From Hymenolepis diminuta (Eukaryota > Platyhelminthes > Cestoda > Cyclophyllidea > Hymenolepididae), in assembly GCA_900708905.1 (NCBI GenBank), contig CAADRB010000002.1:5629952-5693951 (forward strand): a DNA stretch of 64,000 bases, given 5' to 3'. The notes under the pieces were generated by a model. It had not been told where the DNA came from. It searched no databases and saw only the letters and a program-made list of their open reading frames with translations. This document shows positions 13,862 to 27,200 of this stretch, one piece after another (the first letter of the stretch is position 1; each line of letters starts with the position of its first letter). The position numbers and the translations under genes were made by a program.

Positions 13862-15227
13862 ATGATGCTTCTTACGCAACTCGAAACTCCTCGAAGCAAT
13901 CCACTACCCCCTTTGCCCAATCACTACTTACTTCCTCAGCCAAAGCAACCAGTAGCTCGAACGGAAGTCCGGATAACTCTAAGAGTTCGCTCGGAATCTC
14001 CCCCAGTGCGACGTGTGCAGCTAGATGAAAATGGTTCCCTAGTACGGTGTGATAGCAATAATGCGACAACCACTATAACGCTACGTAGGCATTCGGTCGC
14101 TACAGTCGCAAGTCTATACGCGCCAATCAGCTCTGACCAATTGGAAGAGGCGCGGCACGCTATTGGTAGACCGCCTAGTGACTCAGTCCCACACACTACG
14201 TGCGCACGCGACCTTGAAACAGCGTCTACAAAACAGTTGCCTCCATTGCATCCACGCTCGGTCCTACCTCGCGCAGTTGCTGTGAGAATAAATCAAAATC
14301 AGACTAGCCCAAATAAGCCCGCTTCAGGAAATTTTACTTCCACTTTCCTTATTAACACCCCCGGTCATAGCTGCGTGACACGATCAAGGAGTTTCAAGAC
14401 TCTTAGACGCTGTGAATCCACTGAATCGAACCATTCATCTTCTAAGCCTCGTCCTCTTACAAGACACTCGAGTTTTGAAACAGCTTTACGTAATTACTCA
14501 AACAACAGTGATAATTTATCCCACATTCCTTCGAATAGAAGCTCAGAGGAACCATCACCTCGATCCCGAAGTTTTGTTTCCATAGAGAGCTTCGTCGTTG
14601 TAAATCCAAACGCCAAATTACCGCCAGCTCATCCTTCTACAGCTGCAATTCAGCGGAATGGTGTTGGTATTGGCATGTTAGCTAGTAATAAACGACCTAA
14701 TTCACCAACCAAACCACCACCATCACGACCGCCACACGATCTTAATCCCTCTCCATTTTTGGAACGTTCTGCTGTGAATATCGTAATGACAGGGGGTGGA
14801 CCAGAATCGACCTCGTCACCGAATCAGGGATCCCACTTTCTACCAAAAGAAGCTGCACCCGCAGCTAGGAGGCCTGTATCTAGGCCGATACGCAACTACG
14901 CTCGTATCCAGTTGCCATGCACGAAGGCTAGTTCAAGGAATAACAACCACGTTATGACGGATAGTTTGAAGCTCTATGAGGAGCAAATCTTCTCGCATCA
15001 GATATCTAGTGGTCAGAGACCGTTTTCTTGGTGCATTGATGTGGGAAGTTTGGATAAAAGCATGGGTAGAACACCTGATGATAATAACTCCTCTGGATCT
15101 CCATCTGCAACTAATTCGTCTTCAACGATGTCGTCCGCTTGTTCATCTTCATCCTCTTCAAATGCCTCGCATGCTGTTGGACCACCCAAAATTGGACATT
15201 TTAACCATCTAGCGTGTCTTCGACCTG
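13862..15227 (+). CDS. RASSF: RASSF exon 1 (N-terminal, Ser/Pro-rich)
   Basis: Codes residues 1-455 plus one base of codon 456. It opens with ATGATG after an in-frame TGA and ends CGACCTG before the donor GTAGGT. It is low in predicted structure and rich in Ser, Pro, Asn and Arg, with repeated Arg-X-X-Ser sites that could be kinase or 14-3-3 targets (inference). It is the most CpG-rich part of the gene. Confidence 0.85.
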
Positions 15228-18200
15228 GTAGGTTTTCTCTTAATGGGTTTTATCTATTGATCGACTTAGGTTTTCTTTGGCAGTCGTCATGGCACACATA
15301 TTGTCTAGCTTTTTCTTGACAGGTGTATGCAAAATGTTCATACATCATTTACGTTTACATAAAGGTGTTAAGGAGAAAACAGTCGTGGGCTAAAGCATTA
15401 GAAATGTATATCATCATCAACCACTTGCCGGCGTACCGGTTTTTTCAAGTTTATTTAATACATTGATAAACGGTTTTATTCATCGTTATCTGCGTAGTAA
15501 AGTCCTCACTCTATACGCTTAGAAATTTGCAAATTTTAAAATACAAATAAAGTTTAAACCACCGGACTTTACATAAGCTGATGTTTGACTGGTAGGTTCC
15601 ATGAGAATTACTCTTATGTTATATCTGATTTCTGCTAACAATTTTTTCGTTGAGTCAAGGTTTTGTTCCGGTTTTGATAATTTTAAGAATCCCTAGTCCC
15701 TGTTTTTTTATCGTTCAGTTGCTCCTTTATAAGGTTACAACTATTCTGACCCCTTGAATAAGGGAGAAGTTTTGCAGCTCAAATGACATTTTTGTAAAGA
15801 AAATAAGTTCACTTTGTCGGATAAAATTAATAATTTTATCTAAGAAAAATTTAATGAACAATTTGTTGTTAATTATTTGTGAAGTTTGCATATTTGTTAC
15901 AAATGTACTACATTATTTCGTCGTTGCTTGACAGAATTTTGAGTAAATTGCAGAAGTTTGCTTAAATCTGTGTTATTATTTATCTCGGGGGAATTGTGGC
16001 TATTTTGGAAGCTAGTTAGGTTACAATATACTTAAATAGAATAGGATATGCGGTAAACGATTGACTGTCTGGTGGTTGGCTTATATATCCAGGGGCGGTC
16101 GTGGAAACCGAATGATTTATAATTCCATTGCACGAGGAATGAAGCTTATGGGTTGGGCTTTCTGACAGATTCACCTTTGCAGTTATATAAGTTTAATAGA
16201 CATAGCAAATAGTATATCCCATTATTTGCTTTATTGATCTCTCACTTAAATCTCGATTGGTTTATAAAATCCAAATTTTTCAATGGCAGATTAAATGAAG
16301 TACATTGTTAACTCATTTGAAATTACATCACAGAGCACTGCAGTTAGGTGGTTGGTAAGAAGGACTATGTTAGCTTAAATTAGCTTACAGTCTATCGAAG
16401 AGATGGGTGGGCAGGATTGGTAGAAATCCCATATTCTGATTTTTGGTCAGCATGGCCAAATGTGCAGATGATATGGCAGTTAGTCATTTCCTGTAACGTG
16501 ATTCATTCACTCCGTGTCCTGTTGGTCAGGCTGTCCACAAGGTAGGCTTGTTTGACCGACAGCTCTCCACTTGTGTTTCTATCGAAATCAGGATTCATCC
16601 TCTAATTACACAATATTCAAGGAATTACGTTAGCCTATATCGCTAACTTAAGGTATTCTTCGAAAGTCAAAGAAAAATACATTTTCAGATATAATAATTA
16701 ATGAGACGATAGATCAATTACATGATTTTCCTTGTCAACTTCTCACTATCAAGATGCTGGAATAGTGCTGAAATATTAAGCTGGAAATGTGAATATTTTC
16801 ATTTCTTGTCCATCAATCTAGGGACGCCATAAGATTTTATAGGAATGTGTTGGCAAACATGACTCAGCGACACAAAATACGTTGCTATATGCATTCCTCA
16901 GGCTGTCCACATTCTATTAAATCCAGATAATAAGCCATCATAGATTCAGCAGTGAATCGAACTTTATCCGTTAATCGTCTTCAAGTGCTTTCATTAAGGT
17001 TAAAAACAAATCCTTGTTGTAGGAGTATTATAATGAGCGCCTTGGTGAAAAACTGGAATTCTAACAGCCTCTTTGTTCGCTAGATTTAGCCAGTGTGGTT
17101 GGCTATTCCGCTCCCTCGGTGTGCACCAACGAGTATTGAACCCATGATCCTCTGACTTCCCACTCAAGCACATTAAGTTTATAGTCTTGAAGTTGTCAGA
17201 CTTCCATTTCTTTCATTCCTTTGAGTCTGAGCCAACCGCTGCTTTAGAATTGCTTAGTCGGATGTTAAATTCTATTTTTCTTTAACAGGTCAGCTGCTTC
17301 ATTGAACTTATTACCGTTAAAATGTCAGGACTTTGTCTGAAAGTTTTTTACTAAGATTTTTTATTTAGAAAGCCTCTTCAAACAGAACTTTCTTTATGAA
17401 GTCAAGTTATGTTCTTATCTTTTATTTATTTAAATTTCGAATCAAGGGTCCTTCAAGTTGCATAAATTCTTTTCCAATTTTCAATGCATAAACAACTGTC
17501 AAAGACGTGTGTAATTTTCATTTCTCCGATTTGTAATTGAGATTCATATTTCGTGGCCTAATTTTTTCATAAATTTACTTCCCGGCGAAGACCCTTTAAT
17601 AAGTAAAAGGCCGGAATAACAGTTAGTTCTGCGGAGATGTATAAAAGAACACTGTGCAAAGTTTTTTTCAAATGCTGAACAACAGTTTAAATGTGCTTTC
17701 ACCAATTTCCTTTTGATATTAAAAGTGGGGAAAATAGTGGAGCTGTACGATAATAGCTCCACTCCAATTAGGAGTCTTGACATACGTATAAGTATTGATA
17801 ATAGCTAAAAATACTTCTATGAGAATGATATTTGGTCCAAAAAAGATTGATGGGATTGTTAACTGAGTTTGAAACAATCTGGTTAGCTAGTCTAGTACGA
17901 TCATATCTTGTGAGAACTGGCCCTTATTCACTATTGTCGCTTTCCCCAGTAGTTGCCTTTGTTATAGCGAGATTATGAAGTGAACTGAATTGAAGAATCC
18001 GACCATGTCGGTCTCTATTTACAAAGAATAGAATTACAGAAAGGTACATTCGATGGTGATGAAAGCCAGTATCTGAGCTCTGTCTGTAACTGTTTTGCTC
18101 TCAAAAAATAAAATGAGTCAACTGTAGAGGAGGACTGCGTACGCACTTTGTTTTGCCCTAATGGTTAGATAATACGTAGATTATCATACAATGATTATTA

Positions 18201-21200
18201 AGAATGGCATTAGTTGACCGCTTTCTTCCTTGAATATCAGACATTTACATTTATTGATAATCAATAAAAAAACAGCATATTAATCTGACGACAGATTACG
18301 TCTGTGATTGGGAGATATTCTTTTCCCCAACGCCCTTTCTATCGGCATTTTTGTGAAGAAAATCTAGAAGCCTTTTTAGTTCAGAGGTGAATTTTTTGGT
18401 CTCGTGAAATCTAGCCAAAGCAATTGTTGTAATTTATCAACACCTGGTAAATTGATAACCCTTCCTTCTCATCTGAGACTAGTCACTGGGGTTTGTGGGA
18501 ATTCTCTCCCACTTCCATAATCTCCCCTTACTGACTGCCGATCAAAAGTGCGCAATGTCTAGATGGGTTGGAATATTATAATCACGTCGGCAATTGCTAT
18601 CGTGATTGCACTTTTTTACCCGTTTATAGGAGCTGCTCAAGACCAACCTGGAATTCCAATCAGTTCCAAGAGTCGTAATTTATCTGTAAGTTAAATTTGT
18701 CTCCCATTATCTAAAGGTGCTTTACTTAGTACTAAGCTGTATATCATCAAACGAGAGGCTTATTTCAAATAGTCGCAAGATTATTTGACAATTATTAAGC
18801 TGTCTAGAAATTTACAATAGGTATAGCTATTTTTCGTGTTTTTTTCTTATTTGATAGTTAATTTGAGATTAATATTGATAGATCTTAAATTTTACCTTAT
18901 TCTAGGAATGAATATTTGGTAAAGTTAAGTAAAACTAACAAGTCGTGTTGCAATTAAGTCATAGGTAGGTGGAGAATAATTAAACAATTATGCGTAAACG
19001 AAAGGATCATTATTTAATCGGACAATATAACTAGACCTCAAAGGAATCAACAGAATACCAGCGGATTTAACTGATATTGGAAATGGTCTGAGATTATAGA
19101 ACACGGCAATTCAGTGCATTTTTCCGATACTGGTTTTGTTTAACTCTGGAAGAGAAGGTGTGAACATGTTCAACTCAAGTTGTATTTACCCTCAAAAGCA
19201 TAGTGTGTTTAAAATGGTGATATAGGCGAACTCTGATTCCACAGAAGTTGATTGCAGTTTATCATAATCTTCCGTTTAAGATAGGTATACGTTCCTGAAA
19301 ATGTACTGAAGATGAAGACAATTTTATTCTTAATGGAAATAATATCTATGGGTTTTATTGTCTGATAAAATTAAGTGATATTTAACTAACATATCTATTA
19401 ATAGATAATAAAAGATGCATATATTATTTCGCAACACGATTTTAAAGAATTCTTCCAACGCTAAACGTTTTTTACTGTTTCTCTTTTTCACTCATTCACA
19501 GCCCATAATCCACGCGGTTCGTCCGGGTTCACCACAAGTTACTCCAATACATCTCCACAGTCCTCCAGTTCCTCCGGGAGCAGCCAATCGAGTCTCTTCT
19601 CGTCCACGCCCAGGAAGTATTCTTCCAGGTGGAAGTAACGCTGTCCTTCCACCTCCCCTCACTGAAAGTACCGCCACCACCTCAGAGGCTTCTACACCAA
19701 ACGCTGATGAGAACACCAAAAAGCTCCTCACTACTGCTACTACTTCCTCTTCAGGAACTGGAAAAATTAGTGGCGGCGCTTCTTCAGCATCTACCTCCAC
19801 TTCATTCGCATCATCTCTTGCAACTGTTCGACCAGTACGATCCGGCTCTCCACCTTCTCCACATCTTCCTCCTGCTCCTGTTCCCTTTGAGGAGTGTTCA
19901 ACCACCCTGGCGACGGTTAGACCTGATGACAGTTTCCCAACCCCTGGTCTCAGTCTTTTACCGCCTCCGCCTCCCTGGAATAATAACAATAATAGCAGTA
20001 TGGGCAGCAGTGTGAGCTCACCTAGAATCAGCGGAAGTAAAGGAAGTAGTGCAGTTCGACAACTCTTTGTCTGCCCTTACTGTCGTGCTTTGCCGACAAT
20101 GTGTCGATGCTCGGCCTCGTTGAATAGCGCTTCTGAGACTGAAGCAAGTACTAGTTTTGAAGATAGTGAGGATGAGAGTGAGAGTACGTATGCTTTCAGC
20201 ACTCTAGATTCGGATTTTATTGCTTGGATGAGGTTAAGTGTGAAAAATGTCTCGGCATCACATCCTTGCTATTCGTCCAGACAAGCTGAAGCTCTGGCTA
20301 CACTTACGAGGCAAGAAGTTGTCAACATTGTTAGTATCTTCAACACTAACCCACTTGGATTACGAATGAGTTTGGTGAGTTATGGGTTCCTAGCTTTAAA
20401 TTTTCCCATAATAACAGTAACTCTGGCTGATATTTTCGGATCGATTTACGGGATTACTGTCCCATAACGGAGTTTTGGGGCTTTTAAAGGAAACACTAAC
20501 ATTTTCCGGGGCTTATTCCTGCCTTAACACTTTGACTGCGACGTGCGCCATATATGGTACATGCGGTAAAAAATAAGCTTTTCTAAAAAAATCAAATATG
20601 ATGTAAACCACGGTCATCTTCTTATAACCGATTGATAGAATATAGTGTAAAAGGATTATAAAAGCATAAAATAAGGCTATAAAGTTTAATCAGAAGAACA
20701 TAATTTGCACAAAGCAAAGGATACAGGTTATACAGGTTTGAAAACGCCGCTCCACAGGCATACAGGCTATTTTGGGAGTCGCAGTCAAAGTGTTAAGCGT
20801 AAACTCATAGTCTCAATTTTGGNNNNNNNNNNNNNNNNNNNNNNNNNNNNNNNNNNNNNNNNNNNNNNNNNNNNNNNNAGGGGTACACCAATTATAGAGG
20901 AAATTTTTCCTTGAATATAAGCAAACCATATAACCATAAGTAACTAATATGATGATCTGCAACTGTATTGTGCAAATGCTGCTCTCTAAAACATTGGAGA
21001 AGGAATCTTTGTCTTTTTAGTACTTGCCTCTATGTTTATTCTCGCTTGACCCAGAACTCGATTTAATGGAAATCGAGTTAACTCGAATACAATCTTAGGA
21101 TTCCACAAAATTATAATGGACTGAAAAGAAAACCCTTTTCGATATTCCTTTTCCACGACGATTTTGAAGGGTCGAGTATACCTTGCTGTTTACTCACAGT

Positions 21201-24200
21201 TGATTCACTTGTCGATTTTTTGGACTATTCTTCCTCCTAAATATCCAACTTCACTCCCGTCTGTCTATAATAGCTAACTTGAAATTTTTGGCTAATTTAT
21301 CTATGACATGTTAAGACTATAAGCTGCTGATTATCGTGTAAGATCATTTTGCATTATTAGTCATTCGAAGAAAAATGAATCGAAGCGCAAGACTGAACAT
21401 CATGGTTAAACAACCAGTAAATAAACAGTGCACATTGCAAACAGGCATCTGCTGCAATCCAGGGACGAATCATAAAATTTGAATTTTGAAACGTGAAGTA
21501 CAGACTTAATAACTACTGTAAAATTCGAATTTAAAGAATTCTAGTGAAATATGACTCTTTGATACCCTCTCCTTTGCCATTTGTTGAACGTTCTTTTAAG
21601 TGATTTTTTATTGTTTGTATTTTGTATTTTTTGCATTAATGTTGTTAATAATGATAATAAACTACTTAGCCAAATATTCTGCTTAACAGCTTCGAGATTG
21701 AATCCTCTTATGTGTTCTCTTGTAGTACCAATACTCTTTCAGCATATCTGTCTCTTACTTACCTTGTGGCAGCGAAATTTATAGAACTTGTTAGAGCGTT
21801 AGCTTGTAACTTTTTTCTGCTTTATATAGGTACCTCCTAAACTTTACCCATCCCTCGACACATATTCAGTAACAACTATAATGTGTAGTTCTTTCCATTT
21901 TCGCTAGTCTTACCGTAGATTCATTTGTTTTAATAAATTTTTAATTAATACAAATAAAGCGTCAGTAGTAGCTATTTTGACGATATTATAAACGTGCAGG
22001 TAGGTTTATCGAAGATATTTTTAAAATCTGTCAATCGAGGGCCTATAACCTTTGTTTGCATGATTGTTTTAAGTTCTAGCTAATATTATGAGGAAAACAA
22101 TTTAATGTGTATAAAGACAATTAGGATTTTGAGAGACACTTTAGTCTTAAGACCTATTAGTAAAATGAGATAAACAATTTCTCATATGAACCGAAAAAAT
22201 TAGTTTAACAGGTTTAAGAATAATGTTTTATTTATTTATTTGTCAGTTGTCTGCCTAGCTGTTTTTATTATGGCGTTGCAGATGGGAATGCGTCGATTAT
22301 CTAAAACAAAGGAACCAGACCGTCATTGTTTCCCTTCTAACTTCTATAGATAGGTTTTCTAGAAGGAAAAAAGTTACAGTAGCCGCCCATTTTTTCAGTC
22401 TCATAGTAATAATCCCTTCGCTTAGGTCGTAAAAACAGCTGAGCATGGAGATGAACCCACGTCAGCAATCGCCTAAATGTCCACTAGGGATTTATGTTCT
22501 CCGAGGCAAGATTAGGAAAGACGCAAGACAGACTTGAGAGAAGATTGAAATCCTATTGGCTGATATCAAGCAGATTTGAGTAAAAATAGTCTAATTAGAG
22601 ATTCTGAATAAGTCAAGTATTATTGCCCAACACATTATCTGAAGGAACTATTTACCGAAATGGCAAAAACAATCGCTCATTCTCAGTCTACGTTTAAATT
22701 AGCTTTGAACGTTAAGCTCTAAATGGATGAAATTTACAATTTCGACTCAGACCCTTGTACTGGAATGGAACTCTTGGTCTTTATGCAACGAAATGTATTT
22801 TTAAAAAAGAGAGCAGATAATCCGCAGAATCGATAGTTAGTTAGTCAGTACTCTTTTACTATTCCATCTCTCACACTCCTTTCGGATCATTCAATTATTC
22901 CTCCCATCTAACAGCATTCCAAGGATTTAAAAAATAAATTTCTTGCTTTGTCATGCTTAAAAGTATCACATATTTAAAGTCGCTATAATCTACTAAATTT
23001 TTGATCGAACTATCTAGTGTTTCGATAAAATTTAAGGCTATAGCCGAAATATCCTCAAACAGTCTGAAGGAAAGCAAGTTATCCAGCTTTCATTGTCTTA
23101 TGTCTTCTAGCTTCATATATTCTCCTATTGACTTTTCAATTATTAACGTCTTTAATTTTGGACATAAGGATTTGTGTGGTGATTTCGCAGTGATAGCATA
23201 GACGTATGCAACATCAGATAACACCGCGTACGTTTACGTTTGAATCAAAGCACGTAATTCTCCACCGAAATATTGGTGTTTTTACTTTTACACTAATTTT
23301 TTTTACGGGACTCTTGTAATCGAAATCTTGTTATCGGTCGCTACATTCACTTTCTTTGTTTTCAGAACATAAATCCCGCTGTGTTTCGAGTTACTTTTTC
23401 TTAGATATGTGCAAGACCAGTTGTGAATTCAAAATTTTTGAATTGATTGTAGAAGATGCCTTGAAAACCATAATCAAGATTGGGTTTTTTTTAATTTTTT
23501 AGAAAACAGGTTATATTCCTCATATGCATGGAAGATTAGTAAAACTTCATGTTCTCCTCTTCAAAATGTCATTGTTTAAATTGGACATTTGATACGCGAA
23601 TACAGTGTCCGAATTGCATAAATGTAACAGCTGTTAGCGTATGGCTTTGTGATTCGAACCTTTTGGACAATAAAGTTATTAATCTTTTACAATTAATATC
23701 AATAAAGCTAGCTTCAGCTGATTTGACAAAGTCCCGTTTAATTAGATTAACAAATTGCGCATTTATAAGTTTCAGATCTCAGGTTGTAATTTTCATGAGG
23801 CATTAACGAAGTATGAAAGCATATAAAGAAATCAATTTCTCATTTTTGAAATATTTATCTAGTGAAAACATAAACACATTTCCAGCGTATTTTATTATCC
23901 ATTTAAGGTTGACTTTTCTGAGACGGGTGATTGGATGCTCTCTTAAATGAAAAATATGCTCAAAACGGGCAAAACGCGACTATTTTTATCTACAGTACAT
24001 TGATAGACTAATTATGATTCCTTTTAGTCTGAAGGAACGAGTAAATTGGTAGGGACAATTCGAGTGTATATAAATCTCATAAAACCAGTGAAGATGTCTC
24101 TTCGTCAGACAATGCGACATATGCCTCAACAGTCCACTGCTCCAGCTGCTGCCGCTGTTCCTGATCGTCTCATCTCATTCTTCCTTCCACGTGGAGGTTC

Positions 24201-27200
24201 CCGTCTTCTACAACTCTCTGGGTGAGTCAAATAATCGTTAATTTGCTTGGGATTTTGCATACCACCGACTCTTGATTTCGAATAATTTAATATTACTGAA
24301 TAGTTACAGCAATAAAAGAGTTCAGGAAATTCGCTTATGAGTCTTTCTCTTTAAATATCAGTAACAATTTCTATTAGCATCAAAGTATGGGTAACAGAAC
24401 ATTGTTTGTCAGCAATCACCATGCCTGTCTGTCAAATCATACTTTGTGAGATTGATACTCATCGACGCGCATCAAGTAAAGTGGATAGACAAACATACGG
24501 ATCACTTCTTGTCAAAAGATCCAAAAGATCTCAGAGGGAGCATGTCTTGACCAGATAATATCTTTTTATACTGTGTCAATTGCAAATGTTTAGATAAATA
24601 AGGTGAAGTCAATCATACTCGAGTCACCATGTCTCAGAGGGAGTTTATCATGTGGTTAGACGATAAGTACCTGGATATCACAATAGGATGTGAGTTTCTC
24701 CTAAGAAAAGCTTCGAAATACCTTTCCTCTACCCTAGTTGTGAAACCAATACTTTTCTTAACATCTTAAGGCAGATCTTTATTATTAGAAGAAATAGGAC
24801 CGAATTTTGGAACCATTGTGTTGTTTGTAATACAAATAGGTTCCTTTTGGTGTATTACTTAAATAATACCGATTCTCAGTCAGTTTTCGAATACATTAAT
24901 CATATTATCTAATACCTGTACATGGATAACGGAATTAAAGATTATAATTCAAAAAGACATCGAGGTATCTTCAGCAGTCCCTTGCTATATTTATTCCATG
25001 ACATTAGAGAAATACCATTTTTTATATCAAGACGATGCAAATAAGGTACGCAAATTAGCCTATTGCTGTATGATATCTACTCGTATTAGATGTGTCTTTC
25101 AAATACAAATCTGCGAACATATGCAGTTTGAAGATATTTTTAACTTTTAAACTAAGTATTAGTTTCTTTAAACGTTGATATTGAATTGTAATTGTGTTAG
25201 CATTCAAATAAATTTCTTGAAATTGTAACCTCGGCTATTTATGGCATATAAACTAACACGTATCAGTGGAGTGGAAAAAAATTGAATTTGTCTCCCAACT
25301 AGAAACAAGTATTAAATGGGAGGGTTGGGGGCAATACATTCTATTTCTAAAATAAAGTTATATAATCTTGCCGGGTTTTAAATCATGCTCTTATTCGGTG
25401 TTTGAACCGATTACACTCTTGATAAATAGAGGCTTAAAAGACCCTGTTATAAAAATAAAAATAGTCTTTTAATTAACTAAATTACTTACGACTTAGTTTG
25501 ACTGTCATATATGGTGTCAGAATTAACTCGTGATTGTATCTCTGGTATTTTTGTTCTAAGTACCAGTTTTTGTTAATGTTCGTGTTTGTTTTGGGCTAGA
25601 TTATGGACACCTAGCAAAGAGTGTTTAATTCTCTTCTAGATTCCCATGGCATGACAAATCAACAATTGCATTTGTTTATGAAAATGGCCGCATTTTCTGC
25701 ATGTCTTGTCATGTATCCTGTAAGTATGACTTGGTCATTATTGGCTAATATTGGTTCAATATCTCATTAACCTTCGAAAGAGAATCTTTATCCGTTGAAA
25801 ATTAGGCTTAAAATACCTGGAATCTTACTATCTCTTCACAAGTTAAAGTAAAAATCATCTCTTGGAAGTAAATAAAGCCAAGTTATTTCTGTCAATAGAC
25901 ATTCTTTCAATGTAATTGGGAGAAGGGGAAGACCTATAGAAGGTAGATGACAAGGTATCTGATTGCTGTTCTTCAAGCTATCCTCTTCCAGTTTCTACCA
26001 ATTACGGCAGAATAGAGGAAGATTAAATAAGCAGATTTATTTGTAGTAGATTTGGAAGAAAAACTAAAAGAGGTGGAGTTCTCTTTAAGCATTGATGTTT
26101 GCTATGGCAAAGTGGAGTTGCGTGTGGTGATGTCCAAGTTATATAAAATACAAGGGTTAACATAAACAGTTAGACAGATCTCACAATACCGAGAGATGAT
26201 AGAGTCCTGTAGGATACTGCGACAGTATAATACACTCATAGGTGACAACACTAGATATAAAAAATATATTACTACACATAGGGAAATTATATGCAGTTGC
26301 ATGACCTTGGGGTTATAGAAAATTGTCAAACCCTTTATGGGAATAAGCATCTTGATAACTTAAAAATCTCTTCCCTTGCAGTGTCTTCCGAAATAATTTT
26401 AACCTACACTTTTTGTCACAGCATATAATTTCGATCCCCAGCTATTCGGCTATTTAAATGCTTATCAAATCACTTTAACAATAAAAAAGTAATTCTGTTA
26501 TCCATGATGGAAGCTGACAACTTTTTATTATTGATCATAAGTGAAGTGTACACTTTCAGAAATAGTTTGGTTGAGTACGAATTTCAGGTATCGGTTATTA
26601 CTAATCGAATTGAATCGATTTGAAAGACTTTATTTGGATAGCATTTTTTCGGTTGATTGAAAATGTCTCCATCAAATTTCATTATTATCCAAGGAAGATT
26701 CGTTTCGGGACGAGATTAGTTTTTCTCAAGGGATGGAACACTGCGACTTTCAACTAATCTCAGATTCTCTGTTATGAGACTGTCAGCAGTTTTGGATTTG
26801 TCTACTATTTTTTTATTTAAGCTTATTGGGAGATTCTCTTCTATGATTATTCATTTAGCTCCCTCGGCATAGACGACTGCTCCCAAAGTACCTTCTATAA
26901 TTTCCTGACATTTTCATCTGACATTTGTTTTATCTCAGAACCTAGATACCATTTACAGCAGTTTGACCGCACAGATTTTTTCTCATGAATTAACCACTAT
27001 ACAACTTCTGCTCCATCTTTTATTAAAATCTCTCCCTTGTTTTACCGACCGTGAACCACATCCTTGTAAGCTTTTATCCAGAAGAAAAATAGTAAATAAT
27101 TTTCCGCAAAGTAGTATTTGTGTATACATTTTTGGAAAAGAGGGAATTGAGTGGTGAAAATTAGGCAGATTTTGCTCCTCTGAGAGCATTTGCGACTGAG

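Larger units (their letters stand above)
20375..24027 (+). other. RASSF intron 3
   Basis: 3653 bp, donor GTGAGT, acceptor CCTTTTAG. It holds a TTAA-flanked MITE at 20524-20796 and the assembly gap 20823-20878. No further exon is needed, since phases on both sides are 0 and the joined protein reads through. Confidence 0.7.

Noticed and set aside
13654..14028. Open frame overlapping the start of RASSF exon 1
   Set aside because: Overlaps the better supported RASSF frame in another frame. It contains no domain and probably reflects GC-richer 5' sequence.
17085..17180. Genuine tRNA gene
   Set aside because: Only a T-arm-like part is visible. No acceptor stem pairing or anticodon arm could be built, so it was called SINE-like.
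19492..19989. 165-codon minus-strand frame
   Set aside because: Antisense shadow of the Pro/Ser-rich RASSF exon 3, whose codon bias opens the opposite strand.
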